DNA of 64,000 nucleotides from Shewanella sediminis HAW-EB3 (GTDB taxonomy: Bacteria; Pseudomonadota; Gammaproteobacteria; Enterobacterales; Shewanellaceae), in contig NC_009831.1 in NCBI RefSeq assembly GCF_000018025.1, forward strand, positions 2,914,001 through 2,978,000, in the 5' to 3' direction. This document shows, one piece after another, positions 8,811 to 17,923 of the stretch. Under the pieces are notes generated by a model. That model was given only the letters and a program-made list of their open reading frames with translations, was not told where the DNA came from and did not search any database. Each line of letters begins with the position of its first letter. Position 1 is the stretch's first letter. The translations under genes were made by a program, and so were the position numbers.

Positions 8811-9179
8811 TCAACCGCCATTAATAATACTGATAAGTCTGTTGATGAATCGTTTGACCGCCTCTTTATCGGAAAACTTAAATGCTAGACCATAATGAAT
8901 GCCGTTGAGGCTCTTCTGCACACGTTTAGGAAATCGAGTCATCTCATTATTATGGAAATAGCCCTCTTTGTGTTTAACTCCTTCGAGTTCAGAAAGATCG
9001 GCCAGGAACACTTCATAAGCAGGCCTGATAACCAGTTGGCAATCTTTATCGGCACCGTGAAGGTAGATAGGCTCTTTGAGCTCCGGCAGCATATATTCGG
9101 TGATTTTCTTAATGGTGAAATTTGTTCTGCAGTTGAGTGAACTTAACTCAGCCATCAATTCGCTGTGTTCAATTGCCAA
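8811..9179 (-). CDS. conserved-looking protein of unknown function (122 aa)
   Basis: A 122-residue soluble protein, MAIEHSELMAELSSLNC at the N-terminus, with YLHGADKDCQLVIRPAYEVFLADL in the middle and a basic helical end (DKEAVKRFINRLISIINGG). No signal peptide or membrane helix. I do not recognise the family. The composition is consistent with a real cytoplasmic protein, and the start is the ATG at 9179. A 224-bp gap separates it from the divergent LysR gene. Confidence 0.7.
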   Translation of the reverse strand: MAIEHSELMAELSSLNCRTNFTIKKITEYMLPELKEPIYLHGADKDCQLVIRPAYEVFLADLSELEGVKHKEGYFHNNEMTRFPKRVQKSLNGIHYGLAFKFSDKEAVKRFINRLISIINGG

Positions 9180-9403
9180 TGGGACGCTCCTAATGTGTTG
9201 ACTCCGGCAGGAAAATTCCTGCCGCCACGAATGCTATTATCATCGGGACTCTAGCAAAAATACGCTTCTCATGCTGCATAAATTATTGTCTTCGCTTTTT
9301 AATCGAAACACAGAGTTATAAAATTGTTATTGTTAATCTCACTCATTCTGGCTTAATCTAGACAAACATTGACCATTATATTTAATAACCATATTAGAGG
9401 CTT

Positions 9404-10321
9404 ATGCGTCGTCTTCCTCCACTAAACCCCCTAAGGGCATTTGAATCTGCAGCCAGACACGAGCATTTCTCTCGTGCTGCCGATGAGCTGTGTGTCACTA
9501 ACAGCGCCATTAGCCATCAAGTGAGGACATTAGAGGAGGCGTTAGGGATCACGCTATTTGAGAAACAAGGGCGTAATGCCAAACTGACGCAATCAGGTAA
9601 AAATTTATTGCCAGCGATACAGGAAGCCTTCGATATCATAGGTGAGGCGTGCGAGAAAGCAGTCAAACCCGGGGTGACCGGCCGATTGATTATCTCAGCT
9701 CCACCAGAACTCTCATCCAAATGGCTGATTAAGCAGATAGGTGATTTTGCCGACCGTTACCCTTCAATCGATGTCAGTTTACTCGAACACGCCAGCGATG
9801 AGCAGAACATCAACCCGGAAGCCGATCTGAGTATCATCTATGGGGCCGGAGATGGAGACTGGAATCGTTATTGGGTAACCCCACTGCATCCTATTCAATT
9901 TTTCCCGGTATGTAGCCCACAACACTTAGAGAAGAACAATTCTCTCTCTCAGCCACTCGATTTGGCACACCAACGACTGTTACACGATGATCAGGATGGT
10001 AAAACCTGGGCCACCTGGCTAGGCGCCCACGCTCCACAAATTATCAATATTCCTCAACACCTCAACTTCTCACATGCAGGACTCTCTCTGGAGGCTGCCA
10101 TCGCAGGCTACGGCGTAGCCATAGGCGACAACTACACCGCCTCAGCAGGCCTGGCCAGCGGAAACTTAGTACGCCCTTTCGAACAAAGTGTCCCCTCCCT
10201 TGGCAATTATTATCTGGTTGCCGAAAAGCGAAAGACCGGTGACGATAAACTCAGCGCTTTTATCGACTGGTTACTGACACGGATAAATGCCCAGTTCATC
10301 GACACGCCCCAAGCGCTATAA
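9404..10321 (+). CDS. LysR-family regulator, GcvA-like
   Basis: A 305-residue LysR transcription factor. The N-terminal winged helix-turn-helix (LNPLRAFESAARHEHFSRAADELCVTNSAISHQVRTLEEALG, residues 8-50) is of the GcvA type. A periplasmic-binding-protein-like effector domain follows from about residue 90. It lies 259 bp upstream of agmatine deiminase on the same strand, so it may control the agmatine-putrescine genes, but this is only inferred from position. No divergent target gene lies close upstream. Confidence 0.9.
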   Translation: MRRLPPLNPLRAFESAARHEHFSRAADELCVTNSAISHQVRTLEEALGITLFEKQGRNAKLTQSGKNLLPAIQEAFDIIGEACEKAVKPGVTGRLIISAPPELSSKWLIKQIGDFADRYPSIDVSLLEHASDEQNINPEADLSIIYGAGDGDWNRYWVTPLHPIQFFPVCSPQHLEKNNSLSQPLDLAHQRLLHDDQDGKTWATWLGAHAPQIINIPQHLNFSHAGLSLEAAIAGYGVAIGDNYTASAGLASGNLVRPFEQSVPSLGNYYLVAEKRKTGDDKLSAFIDWLLTRINAQFIDTPQAL

Positions 10322-10580
10322 GTGATTAATCTTTTCGATAAGACTTGAGTCATCAGCCCGATGCATCTGGCTATGAATATCATCCTATCGTTCCTCGCCC
10401 GAACGCCCCCTAAGGCAGCACAGATTAGGATGAATTTTTCTCTACATTTGCAGTGATCATTAGCAAACTTATCGCTTATTGATGAAAAAATATAAACGAT
10501 TAGCGCAATTTTTATCAGTAGACCCTCCTCCTTTGCCTCGTTAGGTTTGAAGCTATCCAAACAAACGACAAGGTAAAGAT

Positions 10581-11678
10581 ATGCCACGTACATTAGACTC
10601 CACACCGCGCCAGGACGGCTTTCGTATGCCCGGAGAGTTTGAACCCAAAAAAGGTTGTTGGCTCGGTTGGCCTGAGCGCTGTGACGTTTGGCGTAACGGT
10701 GCTAAACCTGCACAAAAGGTCTGGGTTCAGATATGCACCGCCATTGCACAAAGCGAGCTGGTGACAGTCTGTGTTTCCCAAGCTCAGTATGAAAACGCCC
10801 GTGCCATGTTACCCGATACGGTTCGCGTGGTAGAAATGAGCACCAATGACGCCTGGTTCAGGGACTCGGCCTGTGCTTTTCTGGTCAACGATAGAGGGGA
10901 TGTCAGGGGTACCGATTGGACATTTAATGCTTATGGAGGACTCAATGGCGGGCTCTACTTCCCTTGGGACAGTGACGATCAGATAGCGCAGAAGATCCTT
11001 GAAATAGAAAACCTCGATAGATACCGCTCCCCATTGATTGCCGAAATGGGGGGCATTCAATGTGACGGACAAGGCACTCTACTCACCACGGAGCAATGCC
11101 TGCTCAATCCCAATCGAAACGGACATCTGAGCAAAGAAGCAGTCGAGCAGCAGTTAAGGGATTATATGGGAGTCGAGAAGATCATCTGGTTGCCACGAGG
11201 CTGCAAGTTTGATGAAACCGATGGCCATATCGACGATCTTGCCTGTTGGGTTGCCCCCGGAGAACTTCTGCTGCAATGGACGGACGATGAAAGCGATCCC
11301 CAATATGAGATCTATCAAGAAGCCTATGAGATCTTGAGTCGCAGCACCGATGCCAGAGGCCGTTCAATTAAAATCCATAAGATCCCGCAGCCTAAAGCGC
11401 TTGAGTGGACAATAGAGGAAGCCTCCGGCCTTGATGATGCCACAGGGACCCATGCCCGCGTCGCAGGCACTAAAATCTGCGCCTCCTACATTAATTATTA
11501 CATAGGTAACGACATTATCATGGTCCCCGCCTACGACGATCCCATGGACGAACCCGCTCAGGCGGTACTCAGAACCCTGTTTCCAAAACATAAGGTGATC
11601 GGGATCCCAAATGCTCGTGAGATATTGCTTGGTGGTGGCAATGTCGCCTGTATCACCCAGCCACAATACGCAGGTTAA
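10581..11678 (+). CDS. aguA: agmatine deiminase
   Basis: Converts agmatine to N-carbamoylputrescine and ammonia, first step of the agmatine route to putrescine. The 365-residue length and motifs fit the family: WLGWPERCDVWR near the N-terminus, the substrate-binding NDAWFRDSA, DETDGHIDD with the catalytic His, and GGGNVACITQPQ with the nucleophile Cys357. AAGG precedes the start. The next two genes in the same direction are a polyamine-binding-type protein and aguB, so the pathway to putrescine is complete here. Cytoplasmic. Confidence 0.95.
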   Translation: MPRTLDSTPRQDGFRMPGEFEPKKGCWLGWPERCDVWRNGAKPAQKVWVQICTAIAQSELVTVCVSQAQYENARAMLPDTVRVVEMSTNDAWFRDSACAFLVNDRGDVRGTDWTFNAYGGLNGGLYFPWDSDDQIAQKILEIENLDRYRSPLIAEMGGIQCDGQGTLLTTEQCLLNPNRNGHLSKEAVEQQLRDYMGVEKIIWLPRGCKFDETDGHIDDLACWVAPGELLLQWTDDESDPQYEIYQEAYEILSRSTDARGRSIKIHKIPQPKALEWTIEEASGLDDATGTHARVAGTKICASYINYYIGNDIIMVPAYDDPMDEPAQAVLRTLFPKHKVIGIPNAREILLGGGNVACITQPQYAG

Positions 11679-11749
11679 TAATTTATCAGCCAAGCATTCT
11701 GAATATCATAACAGAAATAAAAAACAGACACTTGCAACAGGAAGCGAAG

Positions 11750-12838
11750 ATGAAAACTCAAACAAAAATACTGTTAGCGACATTAACACTTTGTACCACC
11801 TCGGTCTCGGCGGCTGAAAACACACTCAACATATATAACTGGTCCGATTATATCAGTGAAGAAGCAATAGCCTCATTTGAAGCCAAAACCGGTATTGAGG
11901 TCAATTATGATGTGTATGATTCCCAGGAGCTGGCAGAGACAAAGCTGCTGGTAGGAAAAACTGGGTATGATCTTGTCGTATCATCGGGCTCTTTTCTGCA
12001 GCGTCAAATAAAAGTGGGAGTATTTCAACCCTTAGATAAGAGTCGCCTTAAAAACTACCATCACCTTGACCCTAAGGTATTAGATATTGTCGCTTCATTC
12101 GATGAAGGCAACCAACATGCTATTCCCTACATGTGGGGAACGACAGGGATTGGTTACAACATAGATAAAGTCAGTAAAATTCTGGGAAACAAGCCCGTCA
12201 ACACCTGGGAACTCTTGTTTCAAGTCGATATCGTATCTAAATTTACCGATTGCGGTGTCGCCATGGTCGATGCCCCGAGTGAAGTCGTCAGCGCCATGCT
12301 CAAATACTTAGGCAAGAACCCCAACTCTCAGGATTTAGCCGATCTTAAGCTGGTTGAGGAGCATTTATTGAAAATACGCCCCTATATCACCTACTTCCAT
12401 AGCTCCTCCTATGTCACGGATCTGGCCAGCGGCAACATCTGCCTCGCGATGGGGTGGAGTGGTGATGTGTTTATGGCAGCTAATCGCGCTATCGAAGCGA
12501 AAAATGGGATTAACGTCAACTATGTTATTCCTCGCGAGGGAGCACAAGGCTGGGCGGACACCTTCAATATCACCAGCGATTCTAAAAATGTTGATGCGGC
12601 CTACGCCTTTCTCGACCATATCTTAGAGCCACAAGTAATAGCCGGGATCTCAAACTATGTTTGGTACGCCAATGCCAACCAAGATGCATTCGAGTATATC
12701 GACACCGATATCACCTCACACCCCGGGATCTATCCGGATAATAAGACGCGTAAAAACCTCTTTGCCGATAAGGGGCGCACACTGAAATATGAACGAGCGA
12801 TGAATCGAATGTGGACACGGGTCAAGACAGGTCTGTAA
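11750..12838 (+). CDS. periplasmic polyamine-binding-type protein, PotF/SpuD-like
   Basis: A 362-residue periplasmic binding protein. The ATG at 11750 is preferred over a TTG at 11732: it has AGGA upstream and gives a clean signal peptide, MKTQTKILLATLTLCTTSVSA. The mature start ENTLNIYNWSDYISEEAI is characteristic of PotF/SpuD/SpuE; IPYMWGTTGIGYN and EGAQGWADTFNI follow the family. It lies between aguA and aguB, tying it to agmatine or putrescine. No permease or ATPase genes are beside it, so it must use distant ABC partners or act as a sensor. It is a different protein from the NspS-like one at 1988. A hairpin follows at 12861-12888. Confidence 0.88.
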   Translation: MKTQTKILLATLTLCTTSVSAAENTLNIYNWSDYISEEAIASFEAKTGIEVNYDVYDSQELAETKLLVGKTGYDLVVSSGSFLQRQIKVGVFQPLDKSRLKNYHHLDPKVLDIVASFDEGNQHAIPYMWGTTGIGYNIDKVSKILGNKPVNTWELLFQVDIVSKFTDCGVAMVDAPSEVVSAMLKYLGKNPNSQDLADLKLVEEHLLKIRPYITYFHSSSYVTDLASGNICLAMGWSGDVFMAANRAIEAKNGINVNYVIPREGAQGWADTFNITSDSKNVDAAYAFLDHILEPQVIAGISNYVWYANANQDAFEYIDTDITSHPGIYPDNKTRKNLFADKGRTLKYERAMNRMWTRVKTGL

Positions 12839-12860
12839 CTCACAAATTCAATCTGGTCCG

Positions 12861-12888
12861 AAGGTGAATGACGATGCTGATTCACCTT
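12861..12888 (+). terminator. hairpin between the binding-protein gene and aguB
   Basis: 9-bp perfect stem AAGGTGAAT / ATTCACCTT with a 10-base loop and TGTT after it. It sits just after the binding-protein stop and covers an alternative upstream aguB start, so it argues that aguB begins at 12943. It may be a partial terminator or an RNA-stabilising structure. Confidence 0.5.
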
Positions 12889-12942
12889 TGTTCGCTTGAA
12901 GCTCAATCCCGAAAGGCCAATATTCAACAGAGGCAGTGTAAG

Positions 12943-13833
12943 ATGTCAAAATGTGTAAAGTTTGCAGCGGTGCAACTCAGCATCAGCTGGGATCTGGATA
13001 GTAATTTATCTAATGCTACCCAGGCCATCACAGATGCGGCGCAGCAAGGTGCGCAGGTTATCGTATTACAGGAGCTGTTTGCCGCCCCCTACTTTTGTAA
13101 GCAGCAGAGGGCGAAGTATTTCGAATTAGCCGCAGAGCGTGAAAAACATCCATTAATAGATAAGATGAGTCAGCTTGCTGAATCACTCAAGGTGGTGATC
13201 CCGGTCAGTTATTTTGAAAAATCAGGCAACACATTTTTTAACTCTATGGTGATGATCGATGCCGATGGACGAATTTTGGATAACTACAGAAAATCTCATA
13301 TACCCGATGGTCCTGGTTACTGCGAAAAATATTACTTCAGCCCAGGAGACACAGGCTTCAAGGTATGGCAGACACGATATGGGTGTTTCGGTGCAGGGAT
13401 CTGTTGGGATCAGTGGTTCCCCGAGTTAGCCCGCAGTCTGACGCTCGCGGGAGCCGAAGCCATATTCTACCCCACCGCGATAGGCTCAGAACCACAAGAC
13501 CTTAGCTTAGATTCCAGAGGTCATTGGCAGCGAACGATGCAAGGTCATGCTGCAGCAAATTTAATTCCTGTGATAGCGGCAAACAGAACCGGCGTCGAAA
13601 CAGATGACGGGTTAGAGACTCACTTCTATGGCTCATCATTTATTACCGACCATACGGGAAAAATATTAGCCGAAGCGGGCCGAAGCAGTGAAGAAATCAT
13701 CTATGCAGAGATAGATCTGCAGGCAAGTAGCCAAGCACGCCATAGTTGGGGCCTATTCAGAGACAGGCGCCCCGAACTTTACTCGCGTTTATTGTCATTA
13801 ACGGGTGAAATCGAATCACTTGAGAGGAGATAA
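12943..13833 (+). CDS. aguB: N-carbamoylputrescine amidase
   Basis: Hydrolyses N-carbamoylputrescine to putrescine, carbon dioxide and ammonia, completing the route begun by aguA. A 296-residue nitrilase-superfamily enzyme with the catalytic triad Glu44 (VLQELFAAPYF), Lys117 (YRKSHIPDG) and Cys154 (GAGICWDQWFPE). The start at 12943 (MSKCVKFAAVQL) is chosen because GAGG lies upstream and the nitrilase fold begins there; an in-frame start at 12868 lies inside a hairpin. The gene ends at a strong shared terminator. Confidence 0.94.
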   Translation: MSKCVKFAAVQLSISWDLDSNLSNATQAITDAAQQGAQVIVLQELFAAPYFCKQQRAKYFELAAEREKHPLIDKMSQLAESLKVVIPVSYFEKSGNTFFNSMVMIDADGRILDNYRKSHIPDGPGYCEKYYFSPGDTGFKVWQTRYGCFGAGICWDQWFPELARSLTLAGAEAIFYPTAIGSEPQDLSLDSRGHWQRTMQGHAAANLIPVIAANRTGVETDDGLETHFYGSSFITDHTGKILAEAGRSSEEIIYAEIDLQASSQARHSWGLFRDRRPELYSRLLSLTGEIESLERR

Positions 13834-13834
13834 C

Positions 13835-13880
13835 CAAAAAAATAGCGCCTTAAACCAATCGGTATAAGGCGCTATTTATC
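13835..13880. terminator. bidirectional terminator between aguB and roxA
   Basis: 12-bp perfect stem AATAGCGCCTTA / TAAGGCGCTATT (13841-13852 and 13865-13876) flanked by seven A on the left and a broken T-run on the right, so it should work best for roxA. The loop holds ACCAATCGGT, the core of the dispersed palindrome found elsewhere in this window. Confidence 0.85.
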
Positions 13881-13896
13881 TTAGAGATAAAGATAT

Positions 13897-15039
13897 TCAA
13901 CTCTCTTCGAAATACCAATATCCGCTATTAATCCAATCTGTTAACTTTTCAATAAATGTCTGATTAGATAACCAGGGCGCTAAACTGGTGGCGCTCAGCA
14001 TCTGATTGTCACATAACACAGGTATCGCGTCCGCAAGCTCCAGGGGGAAAGTCACCTCTTCCCCATTGATGTAGAAGCTCCCCTGCGATACAGAAGTGTC
14101 GAAATAAAGTGCTCTGAGTCCACCTAATCTGGTTAACTCATTCTGATTTAACATATCAAGCACATCGTCACACTGAAATCCCAGATGTTCGTCAGGCAGG
14201 TCCAGTTCACATTTTGAGTTGGTCAGGTAACGCCCCGAAAACTCACTGACCAATTTATCATCCAGAGTTGCCAGCAATTGCGCTTTAATTCTCGCTAAGT
14301 CAGTTGCGTTAACTCGCCCGCTTTGTTGGCTGACTTCTCTGTCAGGATCTTCTATCTGCTCACAGCCTAATTCACTGTCGATAAGGTGGTCGGCTAACGC
14401 ACTGACCATATCTTTTGCCGAAGCAGTTCGATAACCGACAGAGAAGCTCATCGATGGCTCTAAAGTGATCCCGTCGTGAGGATAACCAGGTGGTAGATAC
14501 AAGATATCGCCCGGTAATAACTCTACATCAATAATCGGATCAAAGGCTTCTGTATGCAGTAATGCAGGATGGGCCGCAAATTCCTTATGTGGACCACGGT
14601 CACCAACTCGCCAGCGACGTCGACCCGAGCCTTGACATATAAATACATCATACAGATCAATATGGGGCCCGACACCGCCACCTGGAGTGGCATAACTCGC
14701 CATCACATCATCGAAGCGCCATCTGGGGATAAAGTCGAAACACTGAATCAGTTTCTCAGCATCGGGTAACCAATTATTGAGTGCCTGAACCACTAAGGTC
14801 CAGTCTGACTCCCCCAAGTGCTCATAGCTCTCAAAAGGCCCAAACTCGGCCTGCCACTCACCTTCACTCTTGTATACCCTACGTGATTCAACGATCTCAT
14901 CACATGCCAATCCGGCCATCTCTTCAGGTGTAAGCAAGTCTTTGAAGTTATTGAACCCTTGTCGAATAACCAGAGGTTTCTTCTGCCAATAGTCTCTGAT
15001 AAAGATTTCCGGTGTCAGTGCACCTAACTCAAGTTGCAT
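13897..15039 (-). CDS. roxA: 50S ribosomal protein L16 arginine 3-hydroxylase (cupin/JmjC)
   Basis: Fe(II)/2-oxoglutarate-dependent ribosomal oxygenase (YcfD/RoxA) that hydroxylates an arginine of ribosomal protein L16. The 380-residue protein has the JmjC iron triad His126-x-Asp128 (GVGPHIDLYDVF) and His188 (LPPGYPHDGIT), the RRRWRVG strand and GDILYLPPG of the barrel, then a dimerisation helix region and a C-terminal winged-helix part. It is divergent from the EF-G gene with 365 bp between, a fitting neighbour since both serve translation, although co-regulation is not shown. Confidence 0.92.
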   Translation of the reverse strand: MQLELGALTPEIFIRDYWQKKPLVIRQGFNNFKDLLTPEEMAGLACDEIVESRRVYKSEGEWQAEFGPFESYEHLGESDWTLVVQALNNWLPDAEKLIQCFDFIPRWRFDDVMASYATPGGGVGPHIDLYDVFICQGSGRRRWRVGDRGPHKEFAAHPALLHTEAFDPIIDVELLPGDILYLPPGYPHDGITLEPSMSFSVGYRTASAKDMVSALADHLIDSELGCEQIEDPDREVSQQSGRVNATDLARIKAQLLATLDDKLVSEFSGRYLTNSKCELDLPDEHLGFQCDDVLDMLNQNELTRLGGLRALYFDTSVSQGSFYINGEEVTFPLELADAIPVLCDNQMLSATSLAPWLSNQTFIEKLTDWINSGYWYFEES

Positions 15040-15309
15040 AGTCGATTAACCATAAAAAATTTTGTCGATGCTAACAATTAATTGACGTTGAAGCACTCGA
15101 TAAAATCATAAAACAGTAAGCCGTAATACACGAAAAAGGAATTACAGATAAAATTGTACTGAACAAAGGTCACATTTGGGAAAAATGATATAAGCAGAAA
15201 CAGGCTCTAACGATTGAGACACTAGATGGCTACAAGTCTCACCCACCAAGGGTATCAGAAAGATGTAAGTCGTTAGAGTATAGCGCTAACATTGGTTATT
15301 TAGCCGAAA

Positions 15310-15337
15310 TTGAACGATTTTGATAAAAATCTATAAA
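15310..15337 (+). promoter_or_regulatory. candidate sigma-70 promoter of the EF-G gene
   Basis: TTGAAC (15310-15315) and TATAAA (15332-15337) separated by 16 bases, about 70 bp before the EF-G ATG, inside the 365-bp roxA/EF-G divergent region. The rest of that region holds no gene. Found by eye only. Confidence 0.5.
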
Positions 15338-15404
15338 ACAATTCTCAAAGTGTTGATATACTTCCCCCCGAATTTTAGAACGTAACTCCAATTAGAGTAG
15401 AAAA

Positions 15405-17495
15405 ATGACTGATTTAGCAAAGTACAGAAACATTGGTATCTTCGCTCACGTTGATGCGGGTAAGACCACCACAACAGAGCGTATCCTTAAGCTTACCGGT
15501 AAGATCCATAAGATCGGTGAAGTTCATGATGGTGAATCTACAACTGACTTCATGGAACAGGAAGCTGAGCGTGGTATTACCATTCAGTCTGCTGCTGTAA
15601 GTTGTTTTTGGAACGATCACCGTTTTAACGTTATTGACACCCCTGGCCACGTTGACTTCACAGTTGAAGTTTACCGTTCTCTTAAAGTCCTTGATGGTGG
15701 TGTTGGTGTATTCTGTGGTTCAGGCGGTGTTGAGCCTCAGTCAGAGACTAACTGGCGTTATGCGAACGAATCAGAAGTTGCACGTATTATCTTCGTAAAC
15801 AAGTTAGACCGTATGGGTGCTGACTTCTTACGTGTAGTTAAGCAAACACAAGATGTACTAGCGGCTAACCCACTAGTTATGGTTCTTCCTATCGGTATCG
15901 AAGATGAGTTCAGTGGTGTTGTTGACCTGCTAACTCGTAAAGCTTGGATATGGGACGAAACAGGTGAAGCTGAGAACTACAAGATTGAAGATGTTCCAGC
16001 TGACATGGTTGAGCTTGTAGAAGAGTACCGTGAGATGCTAATCGAAACTGCTGTTGAGCAGGACGATGATCTGATGGAATCTTACATGGAAGGTGAAGAG
16101 CCATCTATGGAAGACATTAAGCGTTGTATCCGTAAGGGTACTCGTACAATGGACTTCTTCCCAACATACTGTGGTTCTGCTTTCAAGAACAAAGGTATGC
16201 AGCTTCTTCTTGATGCTGTTGTTGACTACCTTCCAAACCCAGTTGAAGTTGATCCACAGCCTCTTACTGATGAAGAAGGTAACGAGACTGGCGAGCATGC
16301 AATCGTTGCTATTGATGAGCCATTTAAAGCACTAGCATTCAAAATCATGGATGACCGTTTCGGTGCCCTAACCTTCGTACGTATCTACTCAGGTAAGATC
16401 AACAAAGGTGACACCATCCTTAACTCGTTTACAGGTAAGACTGAACGTGTTGGACGTATGGTTGAGATGCAAGCTGATGAGCGTAACGAACTTGATTACG
16501 CACAAGCGGGTGACATCATCGCTATCGTTGGTATGAAGAATGTTCAAACGGGTCACACTCTGTGTGATGTTAAGAACCCTTGTACTCTTGAAGCTATGGT
16601 ATTCCCTGAGCCAGTTATCTCTATCGCTGTTGCGCCAAAAGATAAAGGCGGATCAGAGAAGATGGGTATCGCTATCGGTAAGATGATTGCAGAAGACCCA
16701 TCATTCCGCGTAGAGACTGACGAAGATTCAGGTGAAACTATTCTTAAAGGTATGGGTGAGCTTCACCTAGACATTAAGGTAGATATCCTTAAGCGTACTT
16801 ACGGCGTTGACCTAATTGTAGGTGAGCCTCAAGTTGCTTACCGTGAAACTATCACTAAGGTTACTGAAGATAGCTACACGCATAAGAAACAGTCTGGTGG
16901 TTCTGGTCAGTTCGGTAAGATCGACTACGTTATCCGTCCAGGTGAGCAAAACACTGGTTTCACTTTCAGCTCTAAAGTTGTTGGTGGTAACGTTCCTAAG
17001 GAATTCTGGCCAGCAGTTGAGAAAGGCTTCGCTAGCATGATGAATACCGGTACTGTTGCTGGTTTCCCTGTGTTAGACGTTGAACTAGAGCTTGTTGATG
17101 GTGCATTCCACGCAGTGGATTCATCTGCAATCGCTTTCGAAATCGCTGCTAAAGGCGCTTTCCGTCAGTCAATGCCTAAAGCCGGTGCACAACTTCTTGA
17201 GCCTATCATGAACGTTGACGTATTCAGCCCAGATGATAACGTTGGTGACGTAATTGGTGACCTTAACCGTCGTCGCGGTATGATCAAAGATCAAAACGCT
17301 GGCGTTACAGGTGTTCGTATTAAAGCTGACGTACCGTTATCAGAAATGTTCGGTTACATCGGTTCACTACGTACTATGACATCTGGTCGTGGCCAATTCT
17401 CTATGGAATTCGCTCACTACTCACCATGTCCAAACAGTGTTTCTGAGAAAGTTATCGCTGACGTTAAAGCACGTGAAGCTGCAGCTAAGAAGTAA
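15405..17495 (+). CDS. fusA: translation elongation factor G, extra copy
   Basis: Full-length 696-residue EF-G, the translocation GTPase. GTPase motifs are intact: [13 protein letters not shown] (G1), DTPGHVDF (G3), NKLDRMGAD (G4). Domain IV ([26 protein letters not shown]) and the C-terminal [20 protein letters not shown] are present, so it is not a truncated or tetracycline-protection paralogue. It is not in a str operon (no rpsL, rpsG or tufA), so it is probably the second EF-G copy, as in other Shewanella and Vibrio, though a second gene cannot be seen here. Codon use is strongly biased (GGT, CGT, GTT, CTT), unlike its neighbours, implying high expression. A strong terminator follows. Confidence 0.94.
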   Translation: MTDLAKYRNIGIFAHVDAGKTTTTERILKLTGKIHKIGEVHDGESTTDFMEQEAERGITIQSAAVSCFWNDHRFNVIDTPGHVDFTVEVYRSLKVLDGGVGVFCGSGGVEPQSETNWRYANESEVARIIFVNKLDRMGADFLRVVKQTQDVLAANPLVMVLPIGIEDEFSGVVDLLTRKAWIWDETGEAENYKIEDVPADMVELVEEYREMLIETAVEQDDDLMESYMEGEEPSMEDIKRCIRKGTRTMDFFPTYCGSAFKNKGMQLLLDAVVDYLPNPVEVDPQPLTDEEGNETGEHAIVAIDEPFKALAFKIMDDRFGALTFVRIYSGKINKGDTILNSFTGKTERVGRMVEMQADERNELDYAQAGDIIAIVGMKNVQTGHTLCDVKNPCTLEAMVFPEPVISIAVAPKDKGGSEKMGIAIGKMIAEDPSFRVETDEDSGETILKGMGELHLDIKVDILKRTYGVDLIVGEPQVAYRETITKVTEDSYTHKKQSGGSGQFGKIDYVIRPGEQNTGFTFSSKVVGGNVPKEFWPAVEKGFASMMNTGTVAGFPVLDVELELVDGAFHAVDSSAIAFEIAAKGAFRQSMPKAGAQLLEPIMNVDVFSPDDNVGDVIGDLNRRRGMIKDQNAGVTGVRIKADVPLSEMFGYIGSLRTMTSGRGQFSMEFAHYSPCPNSVSEKVIADVKAREAAAKK

Positions 17496-17525
17496 TATTA
17501 CTTTTTAAGCACTTTCTAGACATGT

Positions 17526-17557
17526 AAAAAGCCCGCGACTTATTCGCGGGCTTTTTT
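17526..17557 (+). terminator. terminator of the EF-G gene
   Basis: 8-bp GC-rich stem GCCCGCGA / TCGCGGGC with a 5-base loop, extended by AAAAA and followed by six T. Classic rho-independent terminator 31 bp after the stop codon. Confidence 0.93.
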
Positions 17558-17623
17558 GTTTGGAACACTGATGCCACATTTACAAGAGATTGGAATAAAT
17601 GGGCGTTGTTTTATATAGAAATA

Positions 17624-17637
17624 ATACCGAACGGTAT
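17624..17637. repeat. dispersed ATACC-type palindrome
   Basis: ATACCGAACGGTAT, immediately before the left end of the 265-bp repeat (one base between), giving two palindromes in tandem. Confidence 0.65.
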
Positions 17638-17638
17638 A

Positions 17639-17903
17639 ATACCAATCAGTATAAAGATGTGATCGCTCAGCGAGAATTTAGCGCTTCTGAGGCAAGGCAA
17701 CGAGTGAAGAGCATAGCTATTCTACGTTCAAGCTCGTTAACACAGCATCGGATGTGCTAAAACTCGCCTGATTGGCGTGTTTTTGGCTGCCTACTTCTGC
17801 GTTGAATGGCCTCACAAGGGAACAACCATTCCATCATTCATCCGCCTTGAATTAGTTGCCAAAAAACACGCTGAGTAGATCACTTTCTTATACTAATTGG
17901 TAT
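17639..17903. repeat. 265-bp MITE-like element, copy 1
   Basis: Non-coding repeat with imperfect terminal inverted repeats of about 26 bp (22 matches), starting ATACCAATCAGTATAAAG and ending with TTATACTAATTGGTAT. Inside are nested inverted repeats: GCGAGAATTTAGCG with GCTAAAACTCGC, and GTGTTTTTGGC with GCCAAAAAACAC. A second copy of identical length lies at 59422-59686. It encodes no transposase, so it would need one supplied in trans. Its right end lies 20 bp before the exonuclease ATG, so that gene's promoter must be within or very near the element. Confidence 0.85.
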
Positions 17904-17923
17904 AAATTAAAAAGGTTATAAGC

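Noticed and set aside
10210-10605. 131-codon minus-strand frame overlapping the LysR 3' end and aguA start
   Set aside because: Overlaps two well-supported genes and its product is low-complexity and Cys/Leu-rich without a family; a shadow frame.
12868-12942. Upstream in-frame start for aguB
   Set aside because: Lies inside a hairpin, adds 25 residues before the nitrilase fold and has no ribosome binding site; the ATG at 12943 has GAGG.
17639-17903. The 265-bp repeat as an insertion sequence
   Set aside because: No open frame for a transposase and far too short; treated as a MITE-like non-coding repeat.
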